NCBI RefSeq assembly: GCF_010686685.1
Contig: NZ_JAAGWD010000003.1
Span: 1 to 64,000, forward strand
DNA length: 64,000 nucleotides
Reading direction: 5' to 3'
Source of the DNA: Pontibacter burrus
Lineage (GTDB): Bacteria > Bacteroidota > Bacteroidia > Cytophagales > Hymenobacteraceae
The notes under the pieces were generated by a model that did no database searches, had not been told where the DNA came from, and saw nothing but the letters and a program-made list of their open reading frames with translations. The position numbers and the translations under genes were made by a program. This document shows positions 36,827 through 46,063 of this stretch, one piece after another; the first letter of the stretch is position 1, and every line of letters starts with the position of its first letter.

Positions 36827-37954
36827 TTATGTTACTTCCAGGCCCAGTTTACGCATGGTGCGCTGCTTCGAAACTTTTCCGGTAGGCGTTTCGGAGAAGG
36901 CCGGGCAGTAGTAATATTTTTTTGGGCGCTCAAACTTCTTAAGCAGCTGTTTTAACCTTGCTTTCAGTTCTTTTTCCTGATCTTCAGGAAGCTGTTCTGT
37001 TTCCAGAATCAGCACTACCCGCTCTCCCAGCACCTCATCGGGTTGCGATGTTACAAAGAAGCGCGGCATCGGGTCCAGGTCCGACAGAGCTTCGGCAACG
37101 GCAACTTCCACCATCTCGCTCTGCACTTTTACACCGCCGGAGTTGATTGTATTGTCTACGCGGCCAATCCAGCGGAAACGGGAAGGCGTGAGCAGCTCTA
37201 CCAGGTCGTTGGTAACTATAAGCTCGTTATTGGTCACGTCGCCTTGTATGGTCAGGCAACCCCGTGTATCAAAACCCAGCGAAATGTTATCCAAGGCATC
37301 ATAATACTCGGCTGCGTTGGCACCATTAAGCAGGCGCAAGGCCACATGAGATGCTGTTTCGGTCATGCCATAGGTATGGTAAACCGGCACTTTAAGCTGT
37401 TGCAGTTCGCGCTGCAGGGTAAAGTTAACCGGAGCGCCGCCCAGTAAAATGCCTTTCATGTGGTTGAGCTGAGGTATAAATTCCGGTGCATCCTGCAGAA
37501 TTTTGTGAAGCTGCATTGGCACAAAAGAAGCAAAATCGAGAAGCGTATTTTCCGGAACCAGCTTCATCGGGTTCGAGATCGGATCAACCACAATCAGCTG
37601 CATTTCAGCCATAAAACCACGTGCCAGCATCATCATACCGGCAATATATTCGGTGTTCAGGCAAACCAGGGCTGTGTCGCCGGGCTGCAGGTTTAGTATT
37701 TTTATAGTTTTGCGGGCGCTGGCTTCGAGCTGCTGCCGGGTAAGGTTTATAGTTTTGGGCGTACCTGTAGAGCCTGATGTTTGAATCGGGAATTCCTGCA
37801 CACCGGTCAGCCAACTGCGGCAAAACTCCAGTGTCTTCGATTCGTAGCCATCCAGCGGAATGCTGTTCCGGAAGGAATATTCCGCAATTTCGTCGTAATA
37901 AAATTTTTTGCCGTTCAGCAGCAGGTATTTCTCAGCCATCTTTACAGTTATCAT
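36827..37954 (-). CDS. menE: o-Succinylbenzoate--CoA ligase (MenE)
   Basis: 375 residues, an acyl-adenylating enzyme. The ATP motif TSGSTGTPKTINL (about 59-71) and the later YGMTETASHVALR and ITNDL-type motifs are present. It is shorter than MenE of Bacillus, as is usual in Bacteroidota. Activates o-succinylbenzoate in menaquinone synthesis. Identification is supported by menD, menF and menI nearby. The start at 37954 (ATG) gives MITVKMAEKYLL; the ATG at 37939 is an alternative. Confidence 0.88.
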   Translation of the reverse strand: MITVKMAEKYLLLNGKKFYYDEIAEYSFRNSIPLDGYESKTLEFCRSWLTGVQEFPIQTSGSTGTPKTINLTRQQLEASARKTIKILNLQPGDTALVCLNTEYIAGMMMLARGFMAEMQLIVVDPISNPMKLVPENTLLDFASFVPMQLHKILQDAPEFIPQLNHMKGILLGGAPVNFTLQRELQQLKVPVYHTYGMTETASHVALRLLNGANAAEYYDALDNISLGFDTRGCLTIQGDVTNNELIVTNDLVELLTPSRFRWIGRVDNTINSGGVKVQSEMVEVAVAEALSDLDPMPRFFVTSQPDEVLGERVVLILETEQLPEDQEKELKARLKQLLKKFERPKKYYYCPAFSETPTGKVSKQRTMRKLGLEVT

Positions 37955-38207
37955 TTAACAGTAAGTAGTAAACAGGAAATTTTAATTTCTGTTACAGCAC
38001 CTTACCAGGCCACTACTTACTACGGTACGCGCATCTGCAAAAATGGGAAAAAAGCGGGTTATAATGACTAATTAATAATGAGGAATGAATAATTATTTTC
38101 TTCCAGATTGGTCATTACTCATTCAGCCAAAGTGCTGCTATTATTGGTGTTTAGACTAACTTATAAGATGCAATCTATGCGTCTTTTCAACTCCTAAACT
38201 CTCTAAC
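37955..38207. other. Spacer with low-complexity repeats
   Basis: 253 bases without a gene. It holds TAATTAATAATGAGGAATGA and a partly complementary block near 38115, and CTCCTAAACTCTCTAACTTA near 38190, which resembles the low-complexity stretch at 18669-18718. Nothing else is seen. Confidence 0.5.
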
Positions 38208-38663
38208 TTAGTACAGCCAATCGCGTTTTGGTTTGCGTATCAGGCGGTCTACGGATAACCGGCCCGAGCCAAAAACCAGGAAAGCAATCAGGAGCAGCAG
38301 CACAATAATTGAAGACCACAGTTCCGTATTTTCAGAGTAAAATCCATGGTTCGGATTTATAAAGAAAACAGCTCCCAGCAGAATCGGAATCTGAAAGAGA
38401 ATTGCAATTCTGGTGATTAGCCCGATGGCGATCAGGAAGCCGCCCACTAAATGCGCAAAAGCTACATAATGCGCCAACCCAATAGACACCCACGGGAACT
38501 GGCTTTTATGCATGATACTGAATAAAGCGTCGGTATTTTGCACAAACATAAACCCTTTCACCATCAGGAAAATGCCCAGCCCGATTCTTAGGAAATCAAG
38601 CCAGGTCGGATGGTGTGTATCTGCCCAATGCTCAACGCGATGCATGTCGTGTGTTAAGTTCAT
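38208..38663 (-). CDS. DoxX family membrane protein
   Basis: 151 residues with four hydrophobic helices and the DoxX-type sequence FLRIGLGIFLMVKGFMF and HLVGGFLIAIGLITRIA. DoxX-like proteins are found with quinone-linked redox systems, which would fit a location between menD and menE; the link is inference. Starts at ATG 38663; repeat copy D lies upstream, between it and menD. Confidence 0.88.
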   Translation of the reverse strand: MNLTHDMHRVEHWADTHHPTWLDFLRIGLGIFLMVKGFMFVQNTDALFSIMHKSQFPWVSIGLAHYVAFAHLVGGFLIAIGLITRIAILFQIPILLGAVFFINPNHGFYSENTELWSSIIVLLLLIAFLVFGSGRLSVDRLIRKPKRDWLY

Positions 38664-38913
38664 GGCTAAAGTGTTTAATGAAACAATTGATATACAATTA
38701 TTTAAACGTTTATTGCAAGATTTTGGATGGGTTAGGGGAGGGTTATAGTTTAGCTATAGTTTTATAGTTACTACAAATGTCATGTCGAGCATTAGCCGAG
38801 GCTTCTTACTTGTCCTATAGTTTTACTTTGTCATTTCGAGCCTAAGCGAGAAATCTATCTCAGATTATAGTTGAGGTCATCGTTCTATAGCTAACTATAA
38901 TTACTGAATTGAC

Positions 38914-39281
38914 ACAAGCAGTTTATTCTATAGTTACCACATATCCTGGGAGCTCAATTAACCTATTGTATTATAGTTGACTTTGGTGCGCTCACGGCCG
39001 CGAGGCCCTGTCTTTGGGCATCGCGCGGTGTACATTTCTTTTGCTCGTGCCTCGCAATGGCTACGCCACCAGAAATCTACAAGGCGCTCAACCCAAAGAC
39101 TGAAATCATTTCGATAGCTGCAACTATAGTTTTTCAATTGGCTATAGTTCCATCGCCTTTCCGTGGGAGTAGTTCCTTAGGGCAGGCTGCGCCAGCCTGC
39201 TCGTGATGTGTAACTATAGAATGCGAGCTGCAACTATAGCAACAGCAGAAATTCCCCTCTCGGGAGGGGTAGGGGTGGGTT
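38914..39281 (-). repeat. Four-copy structured repeat, copy D
   Basis: Fourth copy of the ~367-nt module, core 38981-39102. Stem GTCTTTGGG / CCCAAAGAC intact; the loop sequence (GGTGTACATTTCTTTTGC start) is unrelated to those of copies A-C. Ends in GGGAGGGGTAGGGGTGGG (39262-39279). The flank holds two GTCATNTCGAGC-type repeats near 38780 and 38830, the second followed by GAGAAATCT. No gene is supported in the 38664-39352 spacer. Confidence 0.85.
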
Positions 39282-39352
39282 AATTGCCAACTATACAACT
39301 ATAGCCAAAATCCTAAATCCTAAAAATCCCCCTTAATCCTGATTTAGAAAAA

Positions 39353-41044
39353 CTATAGCGCCTTCAGCAGTTCCTGCTTATAGTTTGCAAAGGCGATGGC
39401 ATTGGTTTTACTATTTGTGAAGATCTCCAGAATACCAGCTCCGGCATCGGCGGCGAAAAAGGAGGGAAGTATGGTATCCAATTCTTCCAAAGAACTACAC
39501 GAACTATAGTTCATTCCAAAATCCCGGGCAGTGTTGGCAGCATCCAGGTTCTGTCGGGTTTCGAAGTACTCTTCCAGTTCTGGTTGTTGTTTCGGGCCAT
39601 CTATCAACCTGAAAATACCGCCGGCATGATTGTTCAGAATGACGATGCGCAGATTCTGGGGCAGGTAATTATGCCATAGTCCGTTGCGGTCGTAGAAAAA
39701 GGCCATATCTCCGGTGAGTAGCGTGGTAATCTTATCACTTGCAAGGGCGCAGCCGACAGTGGTGCTGTTGCTGCCATCTATGCCGCTGGTGCCACGGTTG
39801 GCGTACACTTCTATGTTTTTTCCGGCACCCAGACCTACAATATTGGCGTAGCGAACGGCCATGCTATTGGCTAAATGCAGGTTGCTTTGAGCAGGTAAGT
39901 TTTCAAAAATACGTGCTACAGCGGTCAGTTCACTAAATGTGGCTTCAGAAGTATGACTCTTCAGAAAACCAGCAGCTTTTGTTTCTAAGGCAGACCAGGC
40001 GGAACTATAGTTTTGATCGGAATCAGCGTTTATAGTCGAGAAAAAAGCCTCCGGCGTGCAGCGCACAATTTTAGTCAGTGACTGATACGTATCTGCTACC
40101 TGGCCAGCTGGCTGGATATGCCAGTGGGCTTTGGGTTTGTATTTACGCAGATATAGTTTCAGAGCTTTGGAGATAATTGATTTTCCGAACGTGATTAACA
40201 GATCAGGTTGTAAAACGGCTAATTTTTTCGGATCAGGGCATGCAAGCATGGCATCCTGATGGCGGATGATCTCCGGTAACTGGTGTATATTAGAGATCAG
40301 ATCACCAACTATTACGGAGCCCGTTTGCAATGCAAATTGTTGTAAAAGAGGCTGTAATTCTGCTGTGTGATTCTGCTGACCGGCTACAACCAGCACGCGT
40401 TTATAATTGCGGATCTCCTGCTGCAGTTGCTGTGCCTGTGCTGCGCTCAAACTATAGTTTGGGTGTTCTTCTTCAATGATCTTTATAGCCGCATTAAACA
40501 CCAGTTCTTCGCCGGGAGCAGGGTAGAAGGGTTCGCGCAACGGAATGTTGATGTGCACCGGACCGGCAGGGTAGCTCATCGTTTCATTCAGCGCTTCAGA
40601 CACTATGCGTTCGCTGTGCCACACACTATCCTGATGCGAGAAATCTACCGGGAAACTATAGCTCTGCTTAATGTGCTGGCCATATACATTTTGTTGCCTT
40701 ATAGTTTGCCCATCCAGCTGGTCAATCCACTCGGGCGGACGATCGGCAGTAAGAATTAATAGCGGAACCTGCTGAAAAAATGCTTCGGCTACGGCAGGCG
40801 CATAGTTTAAAGCAGCTGTGCCCGATGTGCAGACCAGTACGGTTGGTTTGCCGGTTGTAAGTGCCATGCCCAGTGCAATGAAAGCAGCGGCACGCTCATC
40901 GCTTATAGTTCGCACTTTCAGTTTCGGGTGGCGGGCAAAAGCTATAGTTAGTGGCGCGCAGCGAGAGCCCGGCGATAACACCACATTTTCCACTCCCTTG
41001 CGGGCACAGATTTCGGCTATATTAACAACTGGCTGAAGGATCAC
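39353..41044 (-). CDS. menD: SEPHCHC synthase (MenD)
   Basis: 563 residues, thiamine-diphosphate enzyme that joins 2-oxoglutarate and isochorismate in menaquinone synthesis. Motifs: VLSPGSRCAPL near the N-terminus, TSGTAALNYAPAV, NRGTSGIDGSNSTTVG and GDMAFFYDRNGLW (diphosphate-binding GD...N). The start is GTG at 41044. A 176-base spacer with a repeat hairpin separates it from menF upstream. Encodes several AACTATAGTT-family sites. Confidence 0.96.
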   Translation of the reverse strand: MILQPVVNIAEICARKGVENVVLSPGSRCAPLTIAFARHPKLKVRTISDERAAAFIALGMALTTGKPTVLVCTSGTAALNYAPAVAEAFFQQVPLLILTADRPPEWIDQLDGQTIRQQNVYGQHIKQSYSFPVDFSHQDSVWHSERIVSEALNETMSYPAGPVHINIPLREPFYPAPGEELVFNAAIKIIEEEHPNYSLSAAQAQQLQQEIRNYKRVLVVAGQQNHTAELQPLLQQFALQTGSVIVGDLISNIHQLPEIIRHQDAMLACPDPKKLAVLQPDLLITFGKSIISKALKLYLRKYKPKAHWHIQPAGQVADTYQSLTKIVRCTPEAFFSTINADSDQNYSSAWSALETKAAGFLKSHTSEATFSELTAVARIFENLPAQSNLHLANSMAVRYANIVGLGAGKNIEVYANRGTSGIDGSNSTTVGCALASDKITTLLTGDMAFFYDRNGLWHNYLPQNLRIVILNNHAGGIFRLIDGPKQQPELEEYFETRQNLDAANTARDFGMNYSSCSSLEELDTILPSFFAADAGAGILEIFTNSKTNAIAFANYKQELLKAL

Positions 41045-41092
41045 AGGTTTAATTGTTAAATTGTTGATTGCTAAATTGTTGATTGGTTTCGG

Positions 41093-41164
41093 TTGTCATC
41101 TCGACGATAGGAGAAATCTATCAAAGATTCTAACTAAATTTCTCGCTCTTGCTCGTAATGACAA
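41093..41164. repeat. Hairpin repeat between menF and menD
   Basis: TTGTCATCTCGA at the left end pairs with TCGTAATGACAA at the right; GAGAAATCT and AAATTTCTC also pair. The same TGTCATTTCGAG...GAGAAATCT words recur near 5291, 38780 and 38830. The flanks (41046-41085 and 41175-41200) are low-complexity AATTGTTAAATTGTTG repeats, also seen inverted near 34280. Confidence 0.7.
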
Positions 41165-41220
41165 ATGTTTAGCAATTAAGCCATCCAACAATTTAACAAT
41201 TTTTACATCTTCAAATTTGC

Positions 41221-42429
41221 TTAAAATTTAGTAAGAATTTTAAGCATGGTTTGCATTTTGTGCTGGGTTTCCTGCCATTCTTTGGCGGCGTTAGATTCGG
41301 CTGTGATGCCGGCACCGGCGTATAGAATGGCTTGGTCCTTTTGCAACTGCATGCAGCGCAGGTTTACGTATAAATGCGTTCCATCAGGGGAGTTTACCGG
41401 GCCTAAGTAGCCGCTGTAGTAGCTTCGGCCGTAGCCTTCGTGGGCAAGTATAAAGTTTAGGGCAGGCTCTTTTGGCAGGCCGCAAACAGCAGAAGTAGGG
41501 TGGAGCAGGTGCAGCATATCGGTTCCCAGCGTCGGGAAATCCACTTCTTTCAGGTCCACGCTGAAATCGGTGCGCAGGTGCATCAGGTTGCCGGCAACTA
41601 TAGTTCTTGGCCCTACTTCGGTGTATTCGCGCAGGCGAAGCTTTTTAAAGCAGCTCAGCACGTAGCGCTCTACCATGCCCTGTTCTTCAATCTCTTTCTG
41701 TCGCCAGATCGCGTTGCCTACCGGTTCGCCGTTTATGGCTGGTTGCGTGCCAGCCAGCGCTACTGTCCTGAAAATCTTCTCCGGATCTATCGTTACCAGT
41801 ATCTCCGGCGATGCGCCCATCCACGTTCCGGTACCGGGAACTGAAACCAGCGTAGCAAAAGCGCGCGGGTAAGCCTCCAGCATCAAACTATAGGCATCCA
41901 CCAGGTTAAAATCAGCCGGCAACGGTTTTGCAGCTGTGCGCGAAAGCACAACTTTCTCCATTTGGCCACCTTCTATGGTTTTAACAGCTTCTGTTACGGC
42001 ATTTTTAAAACCAGCCTCAGTCTGCTGATGTATGGCTTCGGAGCTGTTTAGGTGCCAGCTATAGTTTGTAGTTTCGGCACTCTCCAAAGCAACTATAAAT
42101 TCCTGTTTCTGAGTCTGCGTTACGGCGTCTGAAAACTGCAGTAGACCTGTTCCGGAACTATAGGTTATGTCGGCTTTTATGAAAACGGAAGGCTGCTCAC
42201 CTACAACAAACGGGCTGAAAAGAAACCCAAAAGGGCTGTTCTCAAGTTCAGGATGCTCCACCTGAAAAGCCTTGTCAAAAGAAATACAGGCATGTGTGGC
42301 GGCACCTAAGGGTAAGCGCCAGACAGCGACAGGCAGTCCTGATGCCAGAGCAGCATTTACAACTTGTTTTAAACTATAAACTCTAGTATCAGCACCCGTA
42401 GTTGTGTGGTCTGAGGCAAGATCTGCCAT
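41221..42429 (-). CDS. menF: Isochorismate synthase
   Basis: 402 residues from the ATG at 42429, which lies 4 bases after the menI stop; a longer frame to 42456 overlaps menI. Chorismate-binding family: KVVLSRTAAK, TLVSVPGTGTWMGASPE, LHPTSAVCGLPKEPAL and GYLGPVNSPDGTHLYVNLRCMQL match the conserved core, with a Lys/Glu pair that catalyses water addition at C2. First committed step of menaquinone synthesis (chorismate to isochorismate). Cotranscribed with menI. Confidence 0.93.
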   Translation of the reverse strand: MADLASDHTTTGADTRVYSLKQVVNAALASGLPVAVWRLPLGAATHACISFDKAFQVEHPELENSPFGFLFSPFVVGEQPSVFIKADITYSSGTGLLQFSDAVTQTQKQEFIVALESAETTNYSWHLNSSEAIHQQTEAGFKNAVTEAVKTIEGGQMEKVVLSRTAAKPLPADFNLVDAYSLMLEAYPRAFATLVSVPGTGTWMGASPEILVTIDPEKIFRTVALAGTQPAINGEPVGNAIWRQKEIEEQGMVERYVLSCFKKLRLREYTEVGPRTIVAGNLMHLRTDFSVDLKEVDFPTLGTDMLHLLHPTSAVCGLPKEPALNFILAHEGYGRSYYSGYLGPVNSPDGTHLYVNLRCMQLQKDQAILYAGAGITAESNAAKEWQETQHKMQTMLKILTKF

Positions 42430-42433
42430 GATG

Positions 42434-42853
42434 TTATTTTTTATCGATAACGGCAACTGTCATGCGGCTAATGCATACCAGGTCGCCAGCTTCGTTTGTA
42501 ATTTTAGTTTCCCATACCTGCGTGCTGCGGCCGTTGTGCAAAACAGTTGCTTTGCCGTAAACCCAGCCTTCTTTCACTCCACGTATATGGTTTGCGTTAA
42601 TCTCTAAACCAACGCAGGCTTTTTTTGTTAAATCCACCTGCAGGGCAGCGCCAATACTTGCCAGCGTTTCGGATAATACCACGGATGCGCCCCCGTGCAG
42701 CAGGCCCATTGGCTGGTGCGTACGGAAATCAACGGGCATCTTACCTACCAGATATCCTTCACCAACTTCTGTGATTTCGATACCAAGGTGCTCAACCAAG
42801 GTATTTTTACTCCACTCCTTTACGCGCTCTAACGTACTTATATTTTTATCCAT
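42434..42853 (-). CDS. menI: DHNA-CoA thioesterase, hotdog fold (MenI-like)
   Basis: 139 residues, PaaI/YdiI-type hotdog thioesterase with HGGASVVLSETLAS and catalytic Glu62, as in E. coli MenI. Hydrolyses 1,4-dihydroxy-2-naphthoyl-CoA in menaquinone synthesis; the assignment rests on residue pattern plus direct coupling to menF. First gene of a menI-menF unit; divergent from the phosphatase gene at 43078 across a 168-nt imperfect palindrome. Confidence 0.85.
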   Translation of the reverse strand: MDKNISTLERVKEWSKNTLVEHLGIEITEVGEGYLVGKMPVDFRTHQPMGLLHGGASVVLSETLASIGAALQVDLTKKACVGLEINANHIRGVKEGWVYGKATVLHNGRSTQVWETKITNEAGDLVCISRMTVAVIDKK

Positions 42854-42881
42854 GGGCTGCGATGGCTATTTTCGCGGTTAA

Positions 42882-43049
42882 TAAGAGGCCATTTTGATTT
42901 TATATCATTGGGCTGCAAAGAGAAATTATCAGAATCTGGCTTCGGCTCTTTCTCGTGCCATAGCGCTGCTATGCCACTCACAAGGAGCCTTGCCAGAACC
43001 CGAAACTTACTCTTTTCGCTTCCAACAATAAAATCAAAATAGCCTCTAA
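42882..43049. repeat. Long imperfect palindrome between divergent genes
   Basis: About 168 nt folding on itself: TAAGAGGCCATTTTGATTTT at 42882 pairs with AAAATCAAAATAGCCTCTAA at the right end, inner segments near TCTGGC/GCCAGA also pair, and the centre is CCATAGCGCTGCTATG. It fills the gap between menI (minus) and the phosphatase gene (plus). No ORF inside. Confidence 0.85.
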
Positions 43050-43077
43050 GGTCCTAAAAAGCAAAAGTAGAAGAATT

Positions 43078-43743
43078 TTGAGTATTAAGAAAGTATACCT
43101 GATCCGCCACGGGCAAACCGATTACAACGTGCAAGGCATTGTGCAGGGCAGCGGTGTAGATGCGCATCTGAACGAGGAAGGCCGCAGGCAGGCAAACCTG
43201 TTTTTCCAACATTACAAACATGTTCCGTTTAATAAAGTTTACACCTCCACGTTGCAGCGCAGCATTCAGTCGGTGCAGGGGTTTCTGGAACTGGGCATTC
43301 CACACGAAACACACGCCGGCCTGAACGAGATAAACTGGGGAACCCGCGAAGGCACACGCATTACGCCCGAAGAAGATGCCTACTACCATAGCCTGCTGCA
43401 GACCTGGTGCGATGGCGAAACCGGGGTTTGCATTGAAGGTGGCGAAAGCCCCGACCTGGTAGCGGCCCGACAGGTATCGGTAATTGAAACGATACTTAGC
43501 CGCCCCGAAGAAGAAACGATCCTGATCTGCATGCACGGCCGCGCTATGCGCATTTTACTTTGCCAGCTGCTGAAGTACCCGCTCCGCTGCATGGACCAGT
43601 TCGAGCACCGGAACCTGTGCCTGTACCAGCTTGACTACACGGGCAGTATGTTCACCGTAAAACGTTACTGCGACACAGAGCATCTGCACGTTACCAAATT
43701 GCCCGACATAGCCGCGCAGGGTGCTCACGAACAATTTAGGTAG
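43078..43743 (+). CDS. Histidine phosphatase family protein
   Basis: 221 residues, phosphoglycerate-mutase-like fold. The motif YLIRHGQTDYN gives the phosphorylated His11 preceded by Arg10; later motifs STLQRSIQSV, and MHGRAMR with the second His, complete the active site. The start is TTG at 43078, as no ATG is available before the first strand. Substrate unknown; Bacteroidota members are often annotated as phosphoglycerate mutase or alpha-ribazole phosphatase. Confidence 0.9.
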   Translation: MSIKKVYLIRHGQTDYNVQGIVQGSGVDAHLNEEGRRQANLFFQHYKHVPFNKVYTSTLQRSIQSVQGFLELGIPHETHAGLNEINWGTREGTRITPEEDAYYHSLLQTWCDGETGVCIEGGESPDLVAARQVSVIETILSRPEEETILICMHGRAMRILLCQLLKYPLRCMDQFEHRNLCLYQLDYTGSMFTVKRYCDTEHLHVTKLPDIAAQGAHEQFR

Positions 43744-43828
43744 TATAGTTTGAATAAAATATTTTTAAATCTAATTTTGGGCGGATTATGAGATGCCCGG
43801 GACAGGGCGATTAAACGATACGACAATT

Positions 43829-45550
43829 ATGGCTGAAGTGATAAGAATGCCAAAGATGAGTGACACGATGACCGAAGGGGTAATCGCATCTTGGCTTGTA
43901 AAGGTTGGTGATAAAGTAAGTTCCGGCGATGTGCTGGCCGAAGTGGAAACCGATAAGGCGACCATGGAGCTGGAATCGTACAACGACGGTACGCTGCTTT
44001 ACATTGGTCCTAAAAAAGGTGAAGCTGTTCCGATTGATGCTGTTATAGCGATTATCGGTAAAGAAGGCGAAGACATATCTGGTTTGCTGAACGAAGCAGG
44101 CGGAAGCGCTCAGCCCGCTGCTCCTGCCAAAACCGAAGCTCCGAAAGAAGAGAAGAAAGAAGAAGCAAAACCTGCTGCAGCCAAACAGGAAGCCCCTGCC
44201 GCTAAAACGTCTGTAGATACGAGCAACATTAAAGCATCTGTTATCAGAATGCCGAAAATGAGCGATACCATGACAGAAGGCGTGCTGGTAAGCTGGCTGA
44301 AAAAAGTAGGCGATAAAGTAAAATCCGGTGATGTGCTGGCCGAAGTAGAGACCGACAAGGCAACTATGGAGCTGGAGTCTTACGAAGATGGCACGTTGCT
44401 GTACACTGGCGTAAATGCCGGCGATGCTGTTGCTATTGATGCGATAATTGCCATTATTGGCGAAGATGGCGCAGACTATAAGGCCCTGCTGGAAGGTGGA
44501 GCTTCGGATAACAAAGGCACTGCAGACAAGCAGGAACGCCAGGAAAACGCACAAACCGACGAAGCTATTGAAGCTGGTGTAGATGCCGTTACTTCTGATA
44601 AGGTAGAAGCTACTGCTGTGCCAGCCCAAGGCTCTGAAACGGAAGGCGCAACTGCCGAAGGTGGTAGAATTAAAGCATCTCCGCTGGCTAAGAAACTGGC
44701 TAAAGAGAAAGGGATTAACTTAACACAGGTTAAAGGTTCCGGCGAAGGTGGCCGCATTGTATTGCGCGACATCGAGAACTATAAACCAGGTGCTGCCCCT
44801 GCACCACAGGCTGCTGCTCCGGCTGCCAAGCCTGCCGCTGCGCCGGTCACTATACCAGGTGCTACGGGCGAGGAATACGAAGAAGTGGCTGTATCACAGA
44901 TGCGCAAGGTAATTGCACGTCGTCTGGCAGAAAGCAAGTTCTCTGCACCACACTTCTACCTGACCATGGAAATTGACATGGACAAGGCAATGGAAGCCCG
45001 TACAAGCATTAACGAAGTGTCTCCGGTTAAGGTATCGTTCAACGACTTAGTGATCAAAGCGGCTGCTGCGGCATTGCGTCAGCACCCTGCGGTTAACTCG
45101 TCGTGGTTAGGCGATAAGATCCGTTACAACAAGCAAATCAACATTGGTGTAGCTGTAGCGGTAGAAGAAGGCCTGCTGGTTCCGGTTGTGCGCAACGCTG
45201 ACTACAAGTCATTATCAACTATAGCTGCTGAAGTGAAAGACCTTGGTGGCAAAGCAAAATCCAAGAAACTGCAGCCGTCTGATTGGGAAGGTAACACGTT
45301 TACCATCTCTAACCTGGGTATGTTCGGTATCGAAGAGTTTACCGCTATCATCAACCCACCAGATGCGTGCATCATGGCCGTTGGCGCTATCAAGCAAACG
45401 CCGGTCGTGAAAAATGGTAACATCCAGATCGGTAACGTGATGAAGGTAACGCTTAGCTGCGACCACCGCGTAGTGGATGGTGCTGTGGGCTCAGCGTTCC
45501 TGCAGACATTCAAGAACCTGCTGGAGAACCCGGTAAGAATACTGGTGTAA
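43829..45550 (+). CDS. pdhC: Pyruvate dehydrogenase E2, dihydrolipoamide acetyltransferase
   Basis: 573 residues from ATG 43829. Two lipoyl domains, each with ETDKATMELES (lipoylated K43 and K177), joined by Ala/Pro/Lys-rich linkers; a subunit-binding domain (KASPLAKKLAKEKGINL, about 285-320); and a C-terminal acetyltransferase domain ending with the catalytic motif CDHRVVDG. Transfers acetyl groups to CoA in the pyruvate dehydrogenase complex. The E1 and E3 genes are not in this window. A strong terminator follows. Confidence 0.96.
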   Translation: MAEVIRMPKMSDTMTEGVIASWLVKVGDKVSSGDVLAEVETDKATMELESYNDGTLLYIGPKKGEAVPIDAVIAIIGKEGEDISGLLNEAGGSAQPAAPAKTEAPKEEKKEEAKPAAAKQEAPAAKTSVDTSNIKASVIRMPKMSDTMTEGVLVSWLKKVGDKVKSGDVLAEVETDKATMELESYEDGTLLYTGVNAGDAVAIDAIIAIIGEDGADYKALLEGGASDNKGTADKQERQENAQTDEAIEAGVDAVTSDKVEATAVPAQGSETEGATAEGGRIKASPLAKKLAKEKGINLTQVKGSGEGGRIVLRDIENYKPGAAPAPQAAAPAAKPAAAPVTIPGATGEEYEEVAVSQMRKVIARRLAESKFSAPHFYLTMEIDMDKAMEARTSINEVSPVKVSFNDLVIKAAAAALRQHPAVNSSWLGDKIRYNKQINIGVAVAVEEGLLVPVVRNADYKSLSTIAAEVKDLGGKAKSKKLQPSDWEGNTFTISNLGMFGIEEFTAIINPPDACIMAVGAIKQTPVVKNGNIQIGNVMKVTLSCDHRVVDGAVGSAFLQTFKNLLENPVRILV

Positions 45551-45573
45551 CGATAAGCTTAACTATAGAGATA

Positions 45574-45601
45574 GCCTTTCCGGAAACGGAAAGGCTTTTT
45601 T
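45574..45601 (+). terminator. Terminator of pdhC
   Basis: Perfect 9-bp stem GCCTTTCCG, GAAA tetraloop, CGGAAAGGC, then TTTTTTG. Classic intrinsic terminator 24 bases after the stop. Confidence 0.95.
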
Positions 45602-45607
45602 GTTGAC

Positions 45608-45998
45608 ATAGCGCAAGTTTAGCGGAGACGTAACTTGTGGTTAATGATGGTGCCAGTTTGTAACTGGCTTTCTGCCGGAGCAGAAAACGATAGATTTATT
45701 GAAGCCTATAGTTGAGATAATTACTAATTGTGATGATTATTATGGCGCGAGCGTCCTCGCTCGTGTCGGCTATAGTTGGGCCTCCGGCCCAGTTGGATTG
45801 CAAATCCAACTTTATAATTATGTCACGGATCGCAGATCCGCGCCAGATTAGAACTATAGTTTGCAGGAACTATAACTCAGCACCAAACTATAGATCAGTA
45901 GTTGCAGTCATCGCCATTGTTGCTTTTACAACGCAAAGCCAGTTACAAACTGGCTGCCATACCAGCCACAAGTTGCGCTACCGCTAAACTTGCGGCAT
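45608..45998. repeat. Nested inverted-repeat element
   Basis: Outer arms of about 64 nt (45608-45671 and 45935-45998) are inverted copies of each other: GCGCAAGTTTAGCGG in one and CCGCTAAACTTGCGG in the other. Each arm has its own small hairpin (GCCAGT-TTGTA-ACTGGC and complement). Inside sits hairpin-cluster copy 2 (45743-45845) with several CTATAG sites. The 45551-46063 spacer holds no gene. Confidence 0.85.
45743..45845. repeat. Hairpin-cluster repeat, copy 2
   Basis: Same order of small hairpins as at 34138-34248: GCGAGCG-TCCT-CGCTCG, GGGCC-TCC-GGCCC, TTGGATTGCAAATCCAA, GGATC-GCA-GATCC. Terminal inverted repeat TGGCGCG ... CGCGCCA is intact in this copy. It lies inside the larger inverted-repeat element. 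Confidence 0.8.
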
Positions 45999-46063
45999 GT
46001 GTACCACAAATCATTTAAATCATTACTAATCCCGGTTCAGACTTATCGCTTGCTTAACTATAG

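Noticed and set aside
43811..44629. 272-codon minus-strand reading frame
   Set aside because: Lies opposite the two lipoyl domains of the E2 gene; it reflects their duplicated sequence.
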